Below, piece after piece: positions 6,489 through 14,645 of a stretch of 37,118 nucleotides of DNA (position 1 is the first letter of the stretch; the number at the start of each line of letters is the position of its first letter). The translations under genes were made by a program, and so were the position numbers. The DNA comes from a virus, in the IMG/VR virus record IMGVR_UViG_3300035698_005697, positions 1 through 37,118 of that record; one strand, written 5' to 3'. Below the pieces are notes generated by a model. It was not told the origin of the DNA, did no database searches, and worked only from the letters and a program-made list of their open reading frames with translations.

Positions 6489-8255
6489 ATGAAAATTGAT
6501 ATAAAGTATTTGAAATTAAAGAACTTTTTATCCATAGGTAATAAGGGGTTAGAGATAGATTTCCGTAAGGGATTATACCGTGTTACTGGTGAAAATCTTG
6601 ATAATAATAGTAAAAATGGCGTTGGGAAAAGTAGTATTTTTATTGATGGGATAATGTATGGATTATTTGGCAGACCAGTTAGGAAGATAAACATACCCGA
6701 TATACCCAATACTATCAACAATAAAAAGAATTGTGAGGTAGAGATTGCTATAGATATTGGTAAAAACAAATACATTATCAAGAGGGGCATAAAACCAAAT
6801 TATGTCATATTGAATAAAAATGGTGTTGATGAGTTGTTAGATTCATCTGCTAGGATTACCCAGAGGAAAATTAATGACATTATAGGTAGCGACTTTTCTA
6901 CTTTCAGTCACCTATTGATAATGAGTAATAGTTATAGCACACCCTTCCTTGACCTTGATGCTGCGAAGAAAAGGGCAATCCTTGAGGATATATTAGGGGT
7001 TAGTATATTCGGTAAAATGGATGAGTTTGTTAAGAAAGACCAAATTGATTTGAAACAAGAGATTAGATTAATCAGTAAAGAACATGAAATGAATATAAGA
7101 CATCTTGATACTATAAAGAAAAATAATAAGAATTTAACAGAGAAAGCGAAGGGATTTGATAAGGATAAACAAAAGAAGATAAAATCAATCAATAAGGAGA
7201 TTGATAAAATTGAGAAAACAATTAGTAAGTATGTTAAGAAATCAGAAGATCTTGATAGTAAAAAGGAAACGGTTGACCAGTTAGTGAAACATAAAGACAG
7301 ATTAAGTGACAATTTTAATAAGTTAAAGTTAGATATTAAGTTACTTAATGTTAGTATTATGTCATTATCTAGTAAGTTAAAAGAACTAAATGATAACCCA
7401 GTTTGTCCTATTTGTAATAGCGAAACTGATTCTGAACATATAAAACATCATATATCAAAGATGGATGATAAGATGAAAACTGATGATAAGGACTTATTAC
7501 AAAACAAAAGAAGTTTATCAAAAACCAAATCTCAATTAACTAAAATTGGCGAGAGATTAGATAACTTGAATGAAGATATTAGTTCAATAACTTCATATAT
7601 AAGTAAGATTGATGGACTGAATAACCAACGTGATATCCATAAAAATATGTTAGTTGATACAGAGAACTTGTCAAACACATTTGATGAATTAATTGATAAA
7701 GAGGAATTGAAGTTAAGGCAGAAGGAGATAAAAGATACCAAGAAAAAGATGGAAAATTTATCAATGGATAAATGTTATATAGATTATATTAGGAAACTTC
7801 TTAGCGATGGTGGCGTCAAGAATTACATAATAAAGAAAGTGTTGAAATACTGGAACTCAAAAGTGAATAATTACTTAGGTGAATTGAATGCTGATTTCAG
7901 CATTTCATTTGATGAAAACTTAGATGCCTTTATAAAAAGCAGGAATAGAGATGAACTTCAGTATCATAGCTTTAGTGGAGGAGAGAAAGCACGAATAGAT
8001 ATAGCTATATTAATGAGTGTAATTGATTTAAGTAAGTTACAAAATTCAATTGATTTGAACTTAATGGTCATTGATGAGTTGTTAGATTCAGCTATTGATA
8101 ATACAGGAAGAGAAGATGTGCTCCGTATATTGAAAAACAAATCAATTAAAGATGAGAAATCAATATATGTAATTAGTCATGCTACTGATTTACCAATTGA
8201 CTTGTTTAATAAAGAAATTATGTTATATAAGAAGAATGGGTTTACTTATGTCTAG
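6489..8255 (+). CDS. 46: gp46-like recombination endonuclease ATPase subunit (SbcC/Rad50 family)
   Basis: The 588-residue protein has the complete Rad50/SbcC layout. The Walker A region G-E-N-L-D-N-N-S-K-N-G-V-G-K-S-S lies at residues 34-49. A long coiled coil carries a zinc-hook C-P-I-C near residue 306. The ABC signature F-S-G-G-E-K-A-R is near residue 493 and the Walker B L-M-V-I-D-E-L-L-D near residue 523. With gp47 it forms the DNA-end-processing complex for T4-type recombination-dependent replication. The ATG at 6489 is preceded by GAGG with 5-nt spacing and is preferred over a TTG at 6474. It is separated from gp47 by the minus-strand block. Confidence 0.93.
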   Translation: MKIDIKYLKLKNFLSIGNKGLEIDFRKGLYRVTGENLDNNSKNGVGKSSIFIDGIMYGLFGRPVRKINIPDIPNTINNKKNCEVEIAIDIGKNKYIIKRGIKPNYVILNKNGVDELLDSSARITQRKINDIIGSDFSTFSHLLIMSNSYSTPFLDLDAAKKRAILEDILGVSIFGKMDEFVKKDQIDLKQEIRLISKEHEMNIRHLDTIKKNNKNLTEKAKGFDKDKQKKIKSINKEIDKIEKTISKYVKKSEDLDSKKETVDQLVKHKDRLSDNFNKLKLDIKLLNVSIMSLSSKLKELNDNPVCPICNSETDSEHIKHHISKMDDKMKTDDKDLLQNKRSLSKTKSQLTKIGERLDNLNEDISSITSYISKIDGLNNQRDIHKNMLVDTENLSNTFDELIDKEELKLRQKEIKDTKKKMENLSMDKCYIDYIRKLLSDGGVKNYIIKKVLKYWNSKVNNYLGELNADFSISFDENLDAFIKSRNRDELQYHSFSGGEKARIDIAILMSVIDLSKLQNSIDLNLMVIDELLDSAIDNTGREDVLRILKNKSIKDEKSIYVISHATDLPIDLFNKEIMLYKKNGFTYV

Positions 8256-8479
8256 TAGTACTTGCTTCGCAAGAGATCACTTCACTTCGTTCAGTGCCTA
8301 TACAATATATTTTCTAATTTATGTTGTGGGGCACAAAGTGACCCATTTTGCGTAGCAAAACATACCGATATAGTAATTAATTAACAAGTAATACATATAA
8401 AATTAGTTATTAGTGACATAGTAGACGCAATGCTCCCTTATTATTATGGCTACCTAAAATTACAAAAAAATGAAATTAA
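8256..8479. other. Convergent intergenic region with small hairpins
   Basis: This gap lies between gp46 and the convergent HTH-like gene. It holds two perfect short hairpins, CTTGC-TTC-GCAAG at 8261-8273 and TTTTGC-GTA-GCAAAA at 8346-8360. Neither has a long T tract on the plus strand. They may end transcription in one or both directions, but they are not textbook intrinsic terminators. I see no gene or RNA here. Confidence 0.4.
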
Positions 8480-9427
8480 TTAGGAAAGATTAAGAACATC
8501 TCTGAGATAATACAATTTACCTTTGCTATTGAGAACTTTAACTGAGTTATATTCCACATGACCTAATTTCTTTAGCCTTGATGGTTTCTTCTCACTAGAA
8601 CTCAATAGACAAGATTTACTTGTGCTATCTTTTGATGTATCAATCAACAAATCTAAGTCGTCCCAATCTGTTACCGCTTTCTTGTCACGCAAAAAATTAT
8701 AATCAGAATTTTTTACAGGGGTCTTAGTTATCTTTTTACTTTTATATGATGATAGTTTTAAATTGTTAAATGTTAATTTGTTTGCTACTTGAGTTACCCT
8801 ACAATTGCTATTTTTATGATTTGTTTTTTTAACTGTTAAATTTGTTAAATCTATTTTTCCTGGAAATGTTATCTTATCTGTATCTTTGTCTATAGGGGCC
8901 ACATTTTGAGTTACCCTAACATGACCACATAATTCTTTCTCAATCCTTCGTTGTTGATTAGGAGAACAACCTAATACCTTAGCAATCCATCCCCTAGAAT
9001 AATTCCTCTTTCGTGATATATTCTGGATAAGATTGAGGTATAACATATCTCTTAATGTATTTTCATCTTCAATTTTATATAGTTGGTCCATATCAAAAAC
9101 TATATACCCGTGTAATTCAAGAGGGAAATCATCATTAGACCTAACGTAATTCTTCCATTCTTTCAGTTTTCCTCTTGTAATAAATTGATTTCCTTTCTTT
9201 ACTGCAAGATTTAGGGTACATAACCCATCTATAGCTTTAGTAAAAATTTTCTCTTTACTTACAAGGGAATATGGTTTGAATGTATCAAACTTGATATATT
9301 CGTCTTTGATTGCTTTTTTATAGGTTTCAGCAGAAAGATACGTCAACAGTCCATTGATACCAGTACTTCTAAGTATACTGGACACCACGGATAAATCTGT
9401 TTTAATTTGATTTTTTTCTACTAACAA
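8480..9427 (-). CDS. HTH-like putative DNA-binding protein, 315 aa
   Basis: I do not recognise a family. Around residues 140-165 the sequence S-R-G-W-I-A-K-V-L-G-C-S-P-N-Q-Q-R-R-I-E-K-E-L reads like a helix-turn-helix (a helix, a G-C-S turn, and an Arg-rich recognition helix). The second half is basic, Ser/Lys-rich and probably disordered, ending in a short beta segment (KKLGHVEYNSVKVLNSKGKLYYLRD). The only start available is a TTG at 9427, because no ATG occurs in the first 110 codons. It is transcribed divergently from UvsY, on a strand otherwise empty here, from a consensus sigma-70 promoter. An early regulator or replication-associated protein is plausible but unproven. Confidence 0.6.
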   Translation of the reverse strand: MLVEKNQIKTDLSVVSSILRSTGINGLLTYLSAETYKKAIKDEYIKFDTFKPYSLVSKEKIFTKAIDGLCTLNLAVKKGNQFITRGKLKEWKNYVRSNDDFPLELHGYIVFDMDQLYKIEDENTLRDMLYLNLIQNISRKRNYSRGWIAKVLGCSPNQQRRIEKELCGHVRVTQNVAPIDKDTDKITFPGKIDLTNLTVKKTNHKNSNCRVTQVANKLTFNNLKLSSYKSKKITKTPVKNSDYNFLRDKKAVTDWDDLDLLIDTSKDSTSKSCLLSSSEKKPSRLKKLGHVEYNSVKVLNSKGKLYYLRDVLNLS

Positions 9428-9430
9428 TTT

Positions 9431-9438
9431 TATAAATA
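9431..9438 (+). promoter_or_regulatory. Possible late promoter element for uvsY
   Basis: An exact TATAAATA on the plus strand, 111 nt before uvsY in the divergent gap. A TATAAT at 9512-9517, without a clear -35 box, may be a second start site closer to the gene. The assignment is weak. Confidence 0.3.
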
Positions 9439-9461
9439 CGAATACCTGGATAATATATACA

Positions 9462-9489
9462 AGTATATTTATAAAAATCTATTTGTCAA
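9462..9489 (-). promoter_or_regulatory. Sigma-70 promoter for the HTH-like gene, overlapping a late element
   Basis: On the minus strand TTGACA (9484-9489), a 16-nt spacer and TATACT (9462-9467) form a near-consensus host promoter. A TATAAATA (9466-9473) overlaps the -10 box. The design is the same as that of the tmRNA promoter at 5150-5176. Confidence 0.65.
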
Positions 9490-9549
9490 GCGAAATTTAA
9501 AAATAACTTGATATAATATTAACGTTCACAATTATTTAAGGTTTACCTA

Positions 9550-9951
9550 ATGGCAGACATCAATGAAGAGTTCTTAGCAGAGATCAAAAAAGACCTAGAA
9601 ATCAACGATTTTTCCATCAAAGACGAATGCCGTAACTCTCCTAATGTTTCACAAAAGTACCTTGAACATTATTATAATCATAAGCGTAGATTAAACAAGA
9701 TAAAAGTTATGCTACAACAAAAAGAGGCAGAATTGTTTGAATATTACAAGACGAGTTACGACATTAACTTTAAGAGTAGCTTCGATATTATGACAATGGT
9801 GAGAGGTGATAAGAGATATGTAAAAATTAATACAGCATACCTTGAACAACAAGAGATCGTAGGATTCCTTGAGCTAACTGTAAAGAACTTCCAGAACAGG
9901 ACATTTGCTCTAAGTAACATAGTAAAGATAATGGAAATAGATAGCAGATGA
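9550..9951 (+). CDS. uvsY: UvsY-like recombination mediator
   Basis: At 133 residues it is close to T4 UvsY (137). It is mainly helical, with a central charged helix (YLEHYYNHKRRLNKIKVMLQ). The C-terminal half (R-G-D-K-R-Y-V-K-I-N-T, then helices ending A-L-S-N-I-V-K-I-M-E) parallels the T4 protein's K-V-D-T and G-F-A-I-K-H-I-Q-D-M region. UvsY loads the UvsX recombinase on gp32-coated single-stranded DNA. The stop overlaps the UvsW start by four bases (ATGA), and this UvsY-UvsW pairing supports the call. Confidence 0.8.
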   Translation: MADINEEFLAEIKKDLEINDFSIKDECRNSPNVSQKYLEHYYNHKRRLNKIKVMLQQKEAELFEYYKTSYDINFKSSFDIMTMVRGDKRYVKINTAYLEQQEIVGFLELTVKNFQNRTFALSNIVKIMEIDSR

Positions 9952-11510
9952 ATTTTAGTGATTTAGATCTTAGTTATGATAGGGTAGATATATTTCCTAT
10001 TGATAATGTATTTGCTTTGATTGCTACTGAGAATGTGGATTACATGAGAGCTATAAGGAACTATTTTACAACTAAGGTTAAAAATGGTCATTTTTCCCCA
10101 AAATTTCTCGCAGGACTTTGGGATGGTAAAATTCGTTTCATTCATAAAAATGGAACTATCCCTATTGGTTTAGTAGGAGAATGTCAGAAGATATTGAAAG
10201 AATGGGATATGGAATGTCGGGTTCATGGAGAATTGAATGATAGGATGACGGTTAATAATTTTGAAGAGATTATCCGTTCTGAATTAATAGAGAAACAAAA
10301 GAAACCAATGGAACCTTGGGAACATCAATGGGAGACTGCTAAGATTCTGTTAGAACATAAGAGGGGTATCGCTAGGAGTGCTACAAGTTCTGGTAAATCA
10401 TATGTAATGTTAATGATGTTGAAATATCTACATTATTGTAAGTTATCTAAAAAGAGTTTAATAATTGTGCCAAAAACCGATTTGATTGTCCAAATGGATA
10501 GAGATGCTAAGGATGTTGGATTTGATGATGGTGATTTAGGGTTATACTTCGGAGAGGTAAAGGATACAGATAATCCAATAATAGTTGCTACTTGGCAAGC
10601 GCTCCAGAATATAGAGGGTAATAAATTCTTTGAACAATTTGATTGTGTGATAGCAGATGAGGTCCATGGCGCAGGGTTGGGTGATAGTAAAAAAGGTGGT
10701 AAAGGTGGTGGAACAAAGGTCAAACAGATATTAGAGAAGTGTGTAAATGCTGAATACCGTTTTGGTTTTACAGGAACTATGCCGAAGGAGATGGTTGATT
10801 ATCGGACAATTGTTGGTTCATTAGGCGAGGTATTGATTGAGGTGAAATCATATGACTTAATGCAGAAAGGTCATATCTCTCAACTAAAGGTAATAGTACC
10901 ATACATTGAATATAATGACAAGAAAAAGGTAAATGCTAAGATACGAGAGTATTTGTATGATCAGAAAAATCCAGATTCAACGGTAGCAAAGTTTAATGCT
11001 GAGAGAAAGTTTATTGAGAACCATATACCACGATTGAAATTGATGGCCAAATTAGTCATTAGTAGGTTGATAAAAGACGAGAACATATTGATACTGGTCA
11101 ATACCGTAGACTATGGTAAGAGACTTGAAAAAGTCTTTAAGTTTATGTGTAAAAATGCGAAGATGGTCACTTATATACATGGAGGGGTTCATGTGGATAG
11201 ACGAAAGAAGATTAGACAGATAATAGAGAATAAAAATAAATGTGTAGTGATTGCTACTACCTCATTATTCTCAACTGGTATTTCTGTTAAGAATCTACAT
11301 AGCGTAATATTTGCGAACTTTGGTAAGAGTATGATTGCTGCGCTCCAAAGTATAGGTCGAGTTTTACGATTACATGATAGCAAAGAATTAGCGAGGGTAT
11401 ATGATTTAGTAGATAAATTGAAATATTCTGAAAAACACGCTCAAGAACGGTTACAATACTATGACGATGAAAATTTTGATGTTTCTATTAAGGATGTGAC
11501 GATAACATAG
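9948..11510 (+). CDS. uvsW: UvsW-like SF2 helicase
   Basis: The 520-residue protein (T4 UvsW is about 500) has the superfamily 2 motifs in order. Motif I is A-T-S-S-G-K-S at about residue 145, motif II is A-D-E-V-H near 235, and motif III is F-T-G-T-M-P near 274. The C-terminal T-S-L-F-S-T-G-I-S and Q-S-I-G-R-V-L-R carry motifs V and VI. A UvsW-type N-terminal domain of about 110 residues precedes motif I. The enzyme unwinds branched DNA and R-loops and drives the switch from origin-dependent to recombination-dependent replication. It is translated in overlap with uvsY. Confidence 0.92.
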   Translation: MNFSDLDLSYDRVDIFPIDNVFALIATENVDYMRAIRNYFTTKVKNGHFSPKFLAGLWDGKIRFIHKNGTIPIGLVGECQKILKEWDMECRVHGELNDRMTVNNFEEIIRSELIEKQKKPMEPWEHQWETAKILLEHKRGIARSATSSGKSYVMLMMLKYLHYCKLSKKSLIIVPKTDLIVQMDRDAKDVGFDDGDLGLYFGEVKDTDNPIIVATWQALQNIEGNKFFEQFDCVIADEVHGAGLGDSKKGGKGGGTKVKQILEKCVNAEYRFGFTGTMPKEMVDYRTIVGSLGEVLIEVKSYDLMQKGHISQLKVIVPYIEYNDKKKVNAKIREYLYDQKNPDSTVAKFNAERKFIENHIPRLKLMAKLVISRLIKDENILILVNTVDYGKRLEKVFKFMCKNAKMVTYIHGGVHVDRRKKIRQIIENKNKCVVIATTSLFSTGISVKNLHSVIFANFGKSMIAALQSIGRVLRLHDSKELARVYDLVDKLKYSEKHAQERLQYYDDENFDVSIKDVTIT

Positions 11511-11527
11511 AGACATAGAGGATGAAA

Positions 11528-13234
11528 ATGTTGATTAAATATATTGGAACACAATCAACAGTGGTGACAGTAAATGGCGTAAGAAAGAGGATAAAACCTA
11601 ATGCTATATTTTCTGGTCCTGAACACATATTGAAATTAGGAGATTTTGTTCCGTTAAAACAAAAAGTAGATAAGAAAGAAAAGGTAGAAAACCCTAATAA
11701 TTTAAAGTTTATTCCTAATTTTATATGTAAACCATTTACAGATTATGATATTCTAAATAGAACAAGTATCCCAAAGGTTAGTATATGTATCGTAACAAAG
11801 GATGGGTGGGGAGTTATCAACAAGGCAATTGATTCGATTGAAGAACATGTCAAATATCCTAACTTCGATGTTCATATATGTGATACAGGCACAACTGATA
11901 AGAGGGTATTAGATTTTTATAAGAGGATTGAAGGCGAGAGATATAATGTGTATATGGATCACAAGTATAATTTCTCAAAGAATAATAATTTCATGTCTAA
12001 GGCATCTGATGGTGAAGTAATACTATTCATGAATAATGATGTATTCTTGACCTATGATGCTATCTCTTATATGGTTAGGTATATAAATTGTAGCAACATT
12101 GGGTGCCTTGGTCATAGATTAGTATTTGCTGATAGACAAGACATTATACAACATGATGGCCAGACATTATATAAAAGTGATGGAACGTGGACCCCTTTAG
12201 GTCATCATAATCATATGAGAAATATGGGTGAATTAGGAACTAGTAACCAATTGGTTGAGGGTGTTACTGGTGCTTTCCTTATGATACGAAGGGATATATT
12301 CGATAAGGCAAATGGTTTTGATGAAGAATATATGGATGTATTCCAAGATGTAGATTTGAATTTAAAGGTTTCTTCATTAGGATATAGTAACTTTGTAGTG
12401 AGATATAAACCGATATTACATGTTGACCATTCTAGTAGGAAAGGTCATGATACCCCATTGAGTAAGTTTGATAGGGATAGACTTGTAAGTATATGGCATA
12501 ACAAAGGTAAGTACCCAGTAAAACCTTATACAAGATATTCAGTTTTAGTATGCGCTACGGATAAGAACCAACTGAGAAGATTGAAACAAAGTATCAAATC
12601 AAAACATAATTATGAATTAATATTTTTGAATAACATAGGAAATTATGCATCGTCAGCACAATCATTAAATACACTGATAGAGGTGTGCCGTGGTGAATTG
12701 TTATATCTATCTCATCAAGATGTTTCATTTACAGGCAAAGAACCATTTGAGAAGACTGAAGAATTATTGAAGGGGATTAGAAATGTTGGGATGGTTGGTA
12801 TTGCTGGGGCAAAATTTGATGGTAAGACAGTCCAGGGATATAATTATGCTGATGTAGATTATATGTATGATAGGTTAGAGGTTGAAACTATTGATGAATT
12901 TATGATGATTATGAAAAAATCAGATGGTTTAAGATTTAATGAATTCCTTGATCACTTTCATTTCTATGGTGCTGATATTTGTTGTACTGCCTTGACAGAA
13001 TTAAAACAGAATTATCTAATCAAATTGCCATGTAAACATCATTCAAGTGGCAAGGGTAATTTAATTAGTGAGGAAGGTTTCAATGAATACAAGAGACAGG
13101 GACAGAAGTTCTATAAGAAATGGAAAACTGAGTTCCCTGTAATAGCAACTACTACCTGTTCATTTACCCCGAAACGAATACATTACTTTATTGCTGATTC
13201 ATTTAACCCTAATAACATCGAAAAACCCTTATAA
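11528..13234 (+). CDS. Two-domain glycosyltransferase (GT2-like)
   Basis: After a 70-residue beta-type N-terminal segment there is a family 2-like domain: V-S-I-C-I-V-T-K-D-G-W at about residue 80, a M-N-N-D-V metal-site equivalent near 160, and G-A-F-L-M-I-R-R with F-D-E-E-Y-M-D-V-F-Q-D-V-D-L near 240-270. A second, more degenerate domain starts around residue 335 (Y-S-V-L-V-C-A-T-D) and carries L-S-H-Q-D-V and F-H-F-Y-G-A-D-I-C. It could glycosylate phage DNA, virion proteins or host surface sugars. I chose the ATG at 11528 because GAGG lies 6 nt before it; the ATG at 11522 touches the ribosome site. It follows UvsW by 17 nt. Confidence 0.8.
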   Translation: MLIKYIGTQSTVVTVNGVRKRIKPNAIFSGPEHILKLGDFVPLKQKVDKKEKVENPNNLKFIPNFICKPFTDYDILNRTSIPKVSICIVTKDGWGVINKAIDSIEEHVKYPNFDVHICDTGTTDKRVLDFYKRIEGERYNVYMDHKYNFSKNNNFMSKASDGEVILFMNNDVFLTYDAISYMVRYINCSNIGCLGHRLVFADRQDIIQHDGQTLYKSDGTWTPLGHHNHMRNMGELGTSNQLVEGVTGAFLMIRRDIFDKANGFDEEYMDVFQDVDLNLKVSSLGYSNFVVRYKPILHVDHSSRKGHDTPLSKFDRDRLVSIWHNKGKYPVKPYTRYSVLVCATDKNQLRRLKQSIKSKHNYELIFLNNIGNYASSAQSLNTLIEVCRGELLYLSHQDVSFTGKEPFEKTEELLKGIRNVGMVGIAGAKFDGKTVQGYNYADVDYMYDRLEVETIDEFMMIMKKSDGLRFNEFLDHFHFYGADICCTALTELKQNYLIKLPCKHHSSGKGNLISEEGFNEYKRQGQKFYKKWKTEFPVIATTTCSFTPKRIHYFIADSFNPNNIEKPL

Positions 13235-13237
13235 ATA
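13230..13237 (+). promoter_or_regulatory. TATAAATA element overlapping the end of the glycosyltransferase gene
   Basis: An exact late-type element that ends only 8 nt before the next ATG (13246). Transcripts would start almost at the start codon. Either the mRNA is nearly leaderless or the match is accidental. Confidence 0.35.
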
Positions 13238-13245
13238 TATATGTT

Positions 13246-13581
13246 ATGGATATTATAAACAAAATAGATAAACTATTAATTGAGACTACAGATATAGGAC
13301 TCACTAAGAAGAATATATCGACTATCGTTAATTACCTTATTGTGGATGTTCCAGAGGATAAGGTTGTGCTAGAGAATTTCAAATCTCTCATTGATAGGAG
13401 TTGGGCAATCAATAAAGAAATAAGAGAAAACTTTACAAGGATGTTACACCACTATAATATCATAGAATATAATAAGGATTTTGACCAGAGGAAAACAATT
13501 TTAGAGAAAAAGAAGGGTATAATAGTAAAAGCACTATTGATCCCTAAACATAAACAACAAATCTTAGATATATTAGGTTAA
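13246..13581 (+). CDS. Hypothetical protein, 111 aa
   Basis: A helical, charged protein with no recognised domain. It starts MDIINKIDKLLIETTDIGLTK, and a basic helical part (DQRKTILEKKKGIIVKALLI) lies near the end. No ribosome site is visible before the ATG, only an AT-rich TATAAATA tract. It precedes another small unknown by 12 nt. It may be a virion or assembly accessory protein, judging only from the neighbourhood. Confidence 0.6.
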   Translation: MDIINKIDKLLIETTDIGLTKKNISTIVNYLIVDVPEDKVVLENFKSLIDRSWAINKEIRENFTRMLHHYNIIEYNKDFDQRKTILEKKKGIIVKALLIPKHKQQILDILG

Positions 13582-13593
13582 TCCGTAAACTGT

Positions 13594-13998
13594 ATGAAAA
13601 GTTATTTTCCGTTTGAAGAATATATTGCCTCAACTGATGAGGAAGAATATGAAAAGGACTTAAAGAAAAAGAATGTCCTTACTAAGTATATAAATATCTT
13701 AGTTGAGATGCCGGATGATTATCTTTCATTATACAATTTTTCTTGTAGTCTAATGTTCTTCAGGAATACCTTTTGTAAGGAATCATTCATATATTACTTC
13801 TTAAATAGGTTTGTAGATTCTGAACGGGAATTATTAGCAAGGGTTGTATATGATATGTTTGTGGTATCAAATATTGGGTTAGTTGGGGAACATAAGGATT
13901 ATCTGAAGTTATCATATGAATTGTTACAAGACATCACATATGTTCCCGAGATATATGAAAATTGGGATATAGTTAAAAGTAAGATGAAAATAATATAA
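13594..13998 (+). CDS. Hypothetical protein, 134 aa
   Basis: An acidic N-terminus (MKSYFPFEEYIASTDEEEYEKD) is followed by an all-helical body rich in aromatic residues (for example FRNTFCKESFIYYFLNRF). There is no membrane segment or signal peptide. I do not recognise it. The start MKSYFPFEEYIAST resembles the short amphipathic N-termini of neighbouring genes but lacks a clean (I/L)xE site. The ribosome site is weak. Confidence 0.6.
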   Translation: MKSYFPFEEYIASTDEEEYEKDLKKKNVLTKYINILVEMPDDYLSLYNFSCSLMFFRNTFCKESFIYYFLNRFVDSERELLARVVYDMFVVSNIGLVGEHKDYLKLSYELLQDITYVPEIYENWDIVKSKMKII

Positions 13999-14001
13999 AT
14001 A
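13994..14001 (+). promoter_or_regulatory. T4-type late promoter element TATAAATA
   Basis: An exact element 26 nt upstream of the nucleotidyltransferase gene at 14028, overlapping the end of the preceding gene. The spacing matches that of the capsid-gene late promoters in this window. Confidence 0.6.
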
Positions 14002-14027
14002 AATGTGTAACATTCTTAGGATAAAAT

Positions 14028-14645
14028 ATGACCATTTCTGATTTCGAAGAAAAACTAGAGGAGATATTCGAGGCATTTACTCCTACTCCTTCTCCAAAGA
14101 ACGCTATTCCAGTTGTGGTAGTTCCTGGTAGATATAGTGTCCCACATCTAGGACATTTTGAATTATTTGAATTAGCGATGAAAATTTATGGAAAAAAGGC
14201 AAAAAAACTTGTAGTAGCTATAGTTATGGGCAAGAAATCAGGAGAGGATAAAGAACGAAATCCTACTACATTTAAATATAGAAAAGATATGATAAAGAAG
14301 GTTATGAAATCGAAAGGGATAGATACTGAGATTATCGAAGTTCCAGATGGTTTCCCTAGTGGCATAATTCATGTATTAAGAACAAAAGGTATGGAACCTT
14401 TAAATTTTGTTGCTGGTGTAGATAGAATTAAACAATACAAAACAATAGTAGATAAGAATAAAGAAAACTGGGGATATTCTGGTGAAGTTGTTAAGATACC
14501 AGATGCTAAGAGAAAATTTAAAGATAAACCTAGAGCGACAGATGTAAGAAAATCTATAAGAGATAATGATGAAGAATTTTTTAAGAAGAGTATGCCTAAG
14601 GAATTACATGGTGAATTTAAAAAATTACAGGATATTTTATCATGA
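14028..14645 (+). CDS. HIGH-motif nucleotidyltransferase (cytidylyltransferase-like)
   Basis: The 205-residue protein has the core of the cytidylyl/adenylyltransferase superfamily. V-V-V-P-G-R-Y-S-V-P-H-L-G-H-F-E-L-F (residues 30-47) carries the H-x-G-H signature at 40-43. The C-terminal R-A-T-D-V-R-K-S-I matches the (S/T)xxxR motif that contacts the triphosphate. Relatives make NAD, FAD, CoA or CDP-alcohol intermediates; the substrate here is unknown. The enzyme core is preceded by a leader, MTISDFEEKLEEIFE|A, with I-F-E at 13-15, then a Thr/Pro linker (TPTPSP). This fits a cleavable capsid-targeting leader. The stop overlaps the next start (ATGA). Confidence 0.8.
   Translation: MTISDFEEKLEEIFEAFTPTPSPKNAIPVVVVPGRYSVPHLGHFELFELAMKIYGKKAKKLVVAIVMGKKSGEDKERNPTTFKYRKDMIKKVMKSKGIDTEIIEVPDGFPSGIIHVLRTKGMEPLNFVAGVDRIKQYKTIVDKNKENWGYSGEVVKIPDAKRKFKDKPRATDVRKSIRDNDEEFFKKSMPKELHGEFKKLQDILS

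Noticed and set aside
8256-8479. tRNA or other structured RNA
   Set aside because: There are only short hairpins with no cloverleaf and no T-arm sequence. Convergent-gene spacer is the simpler reading.
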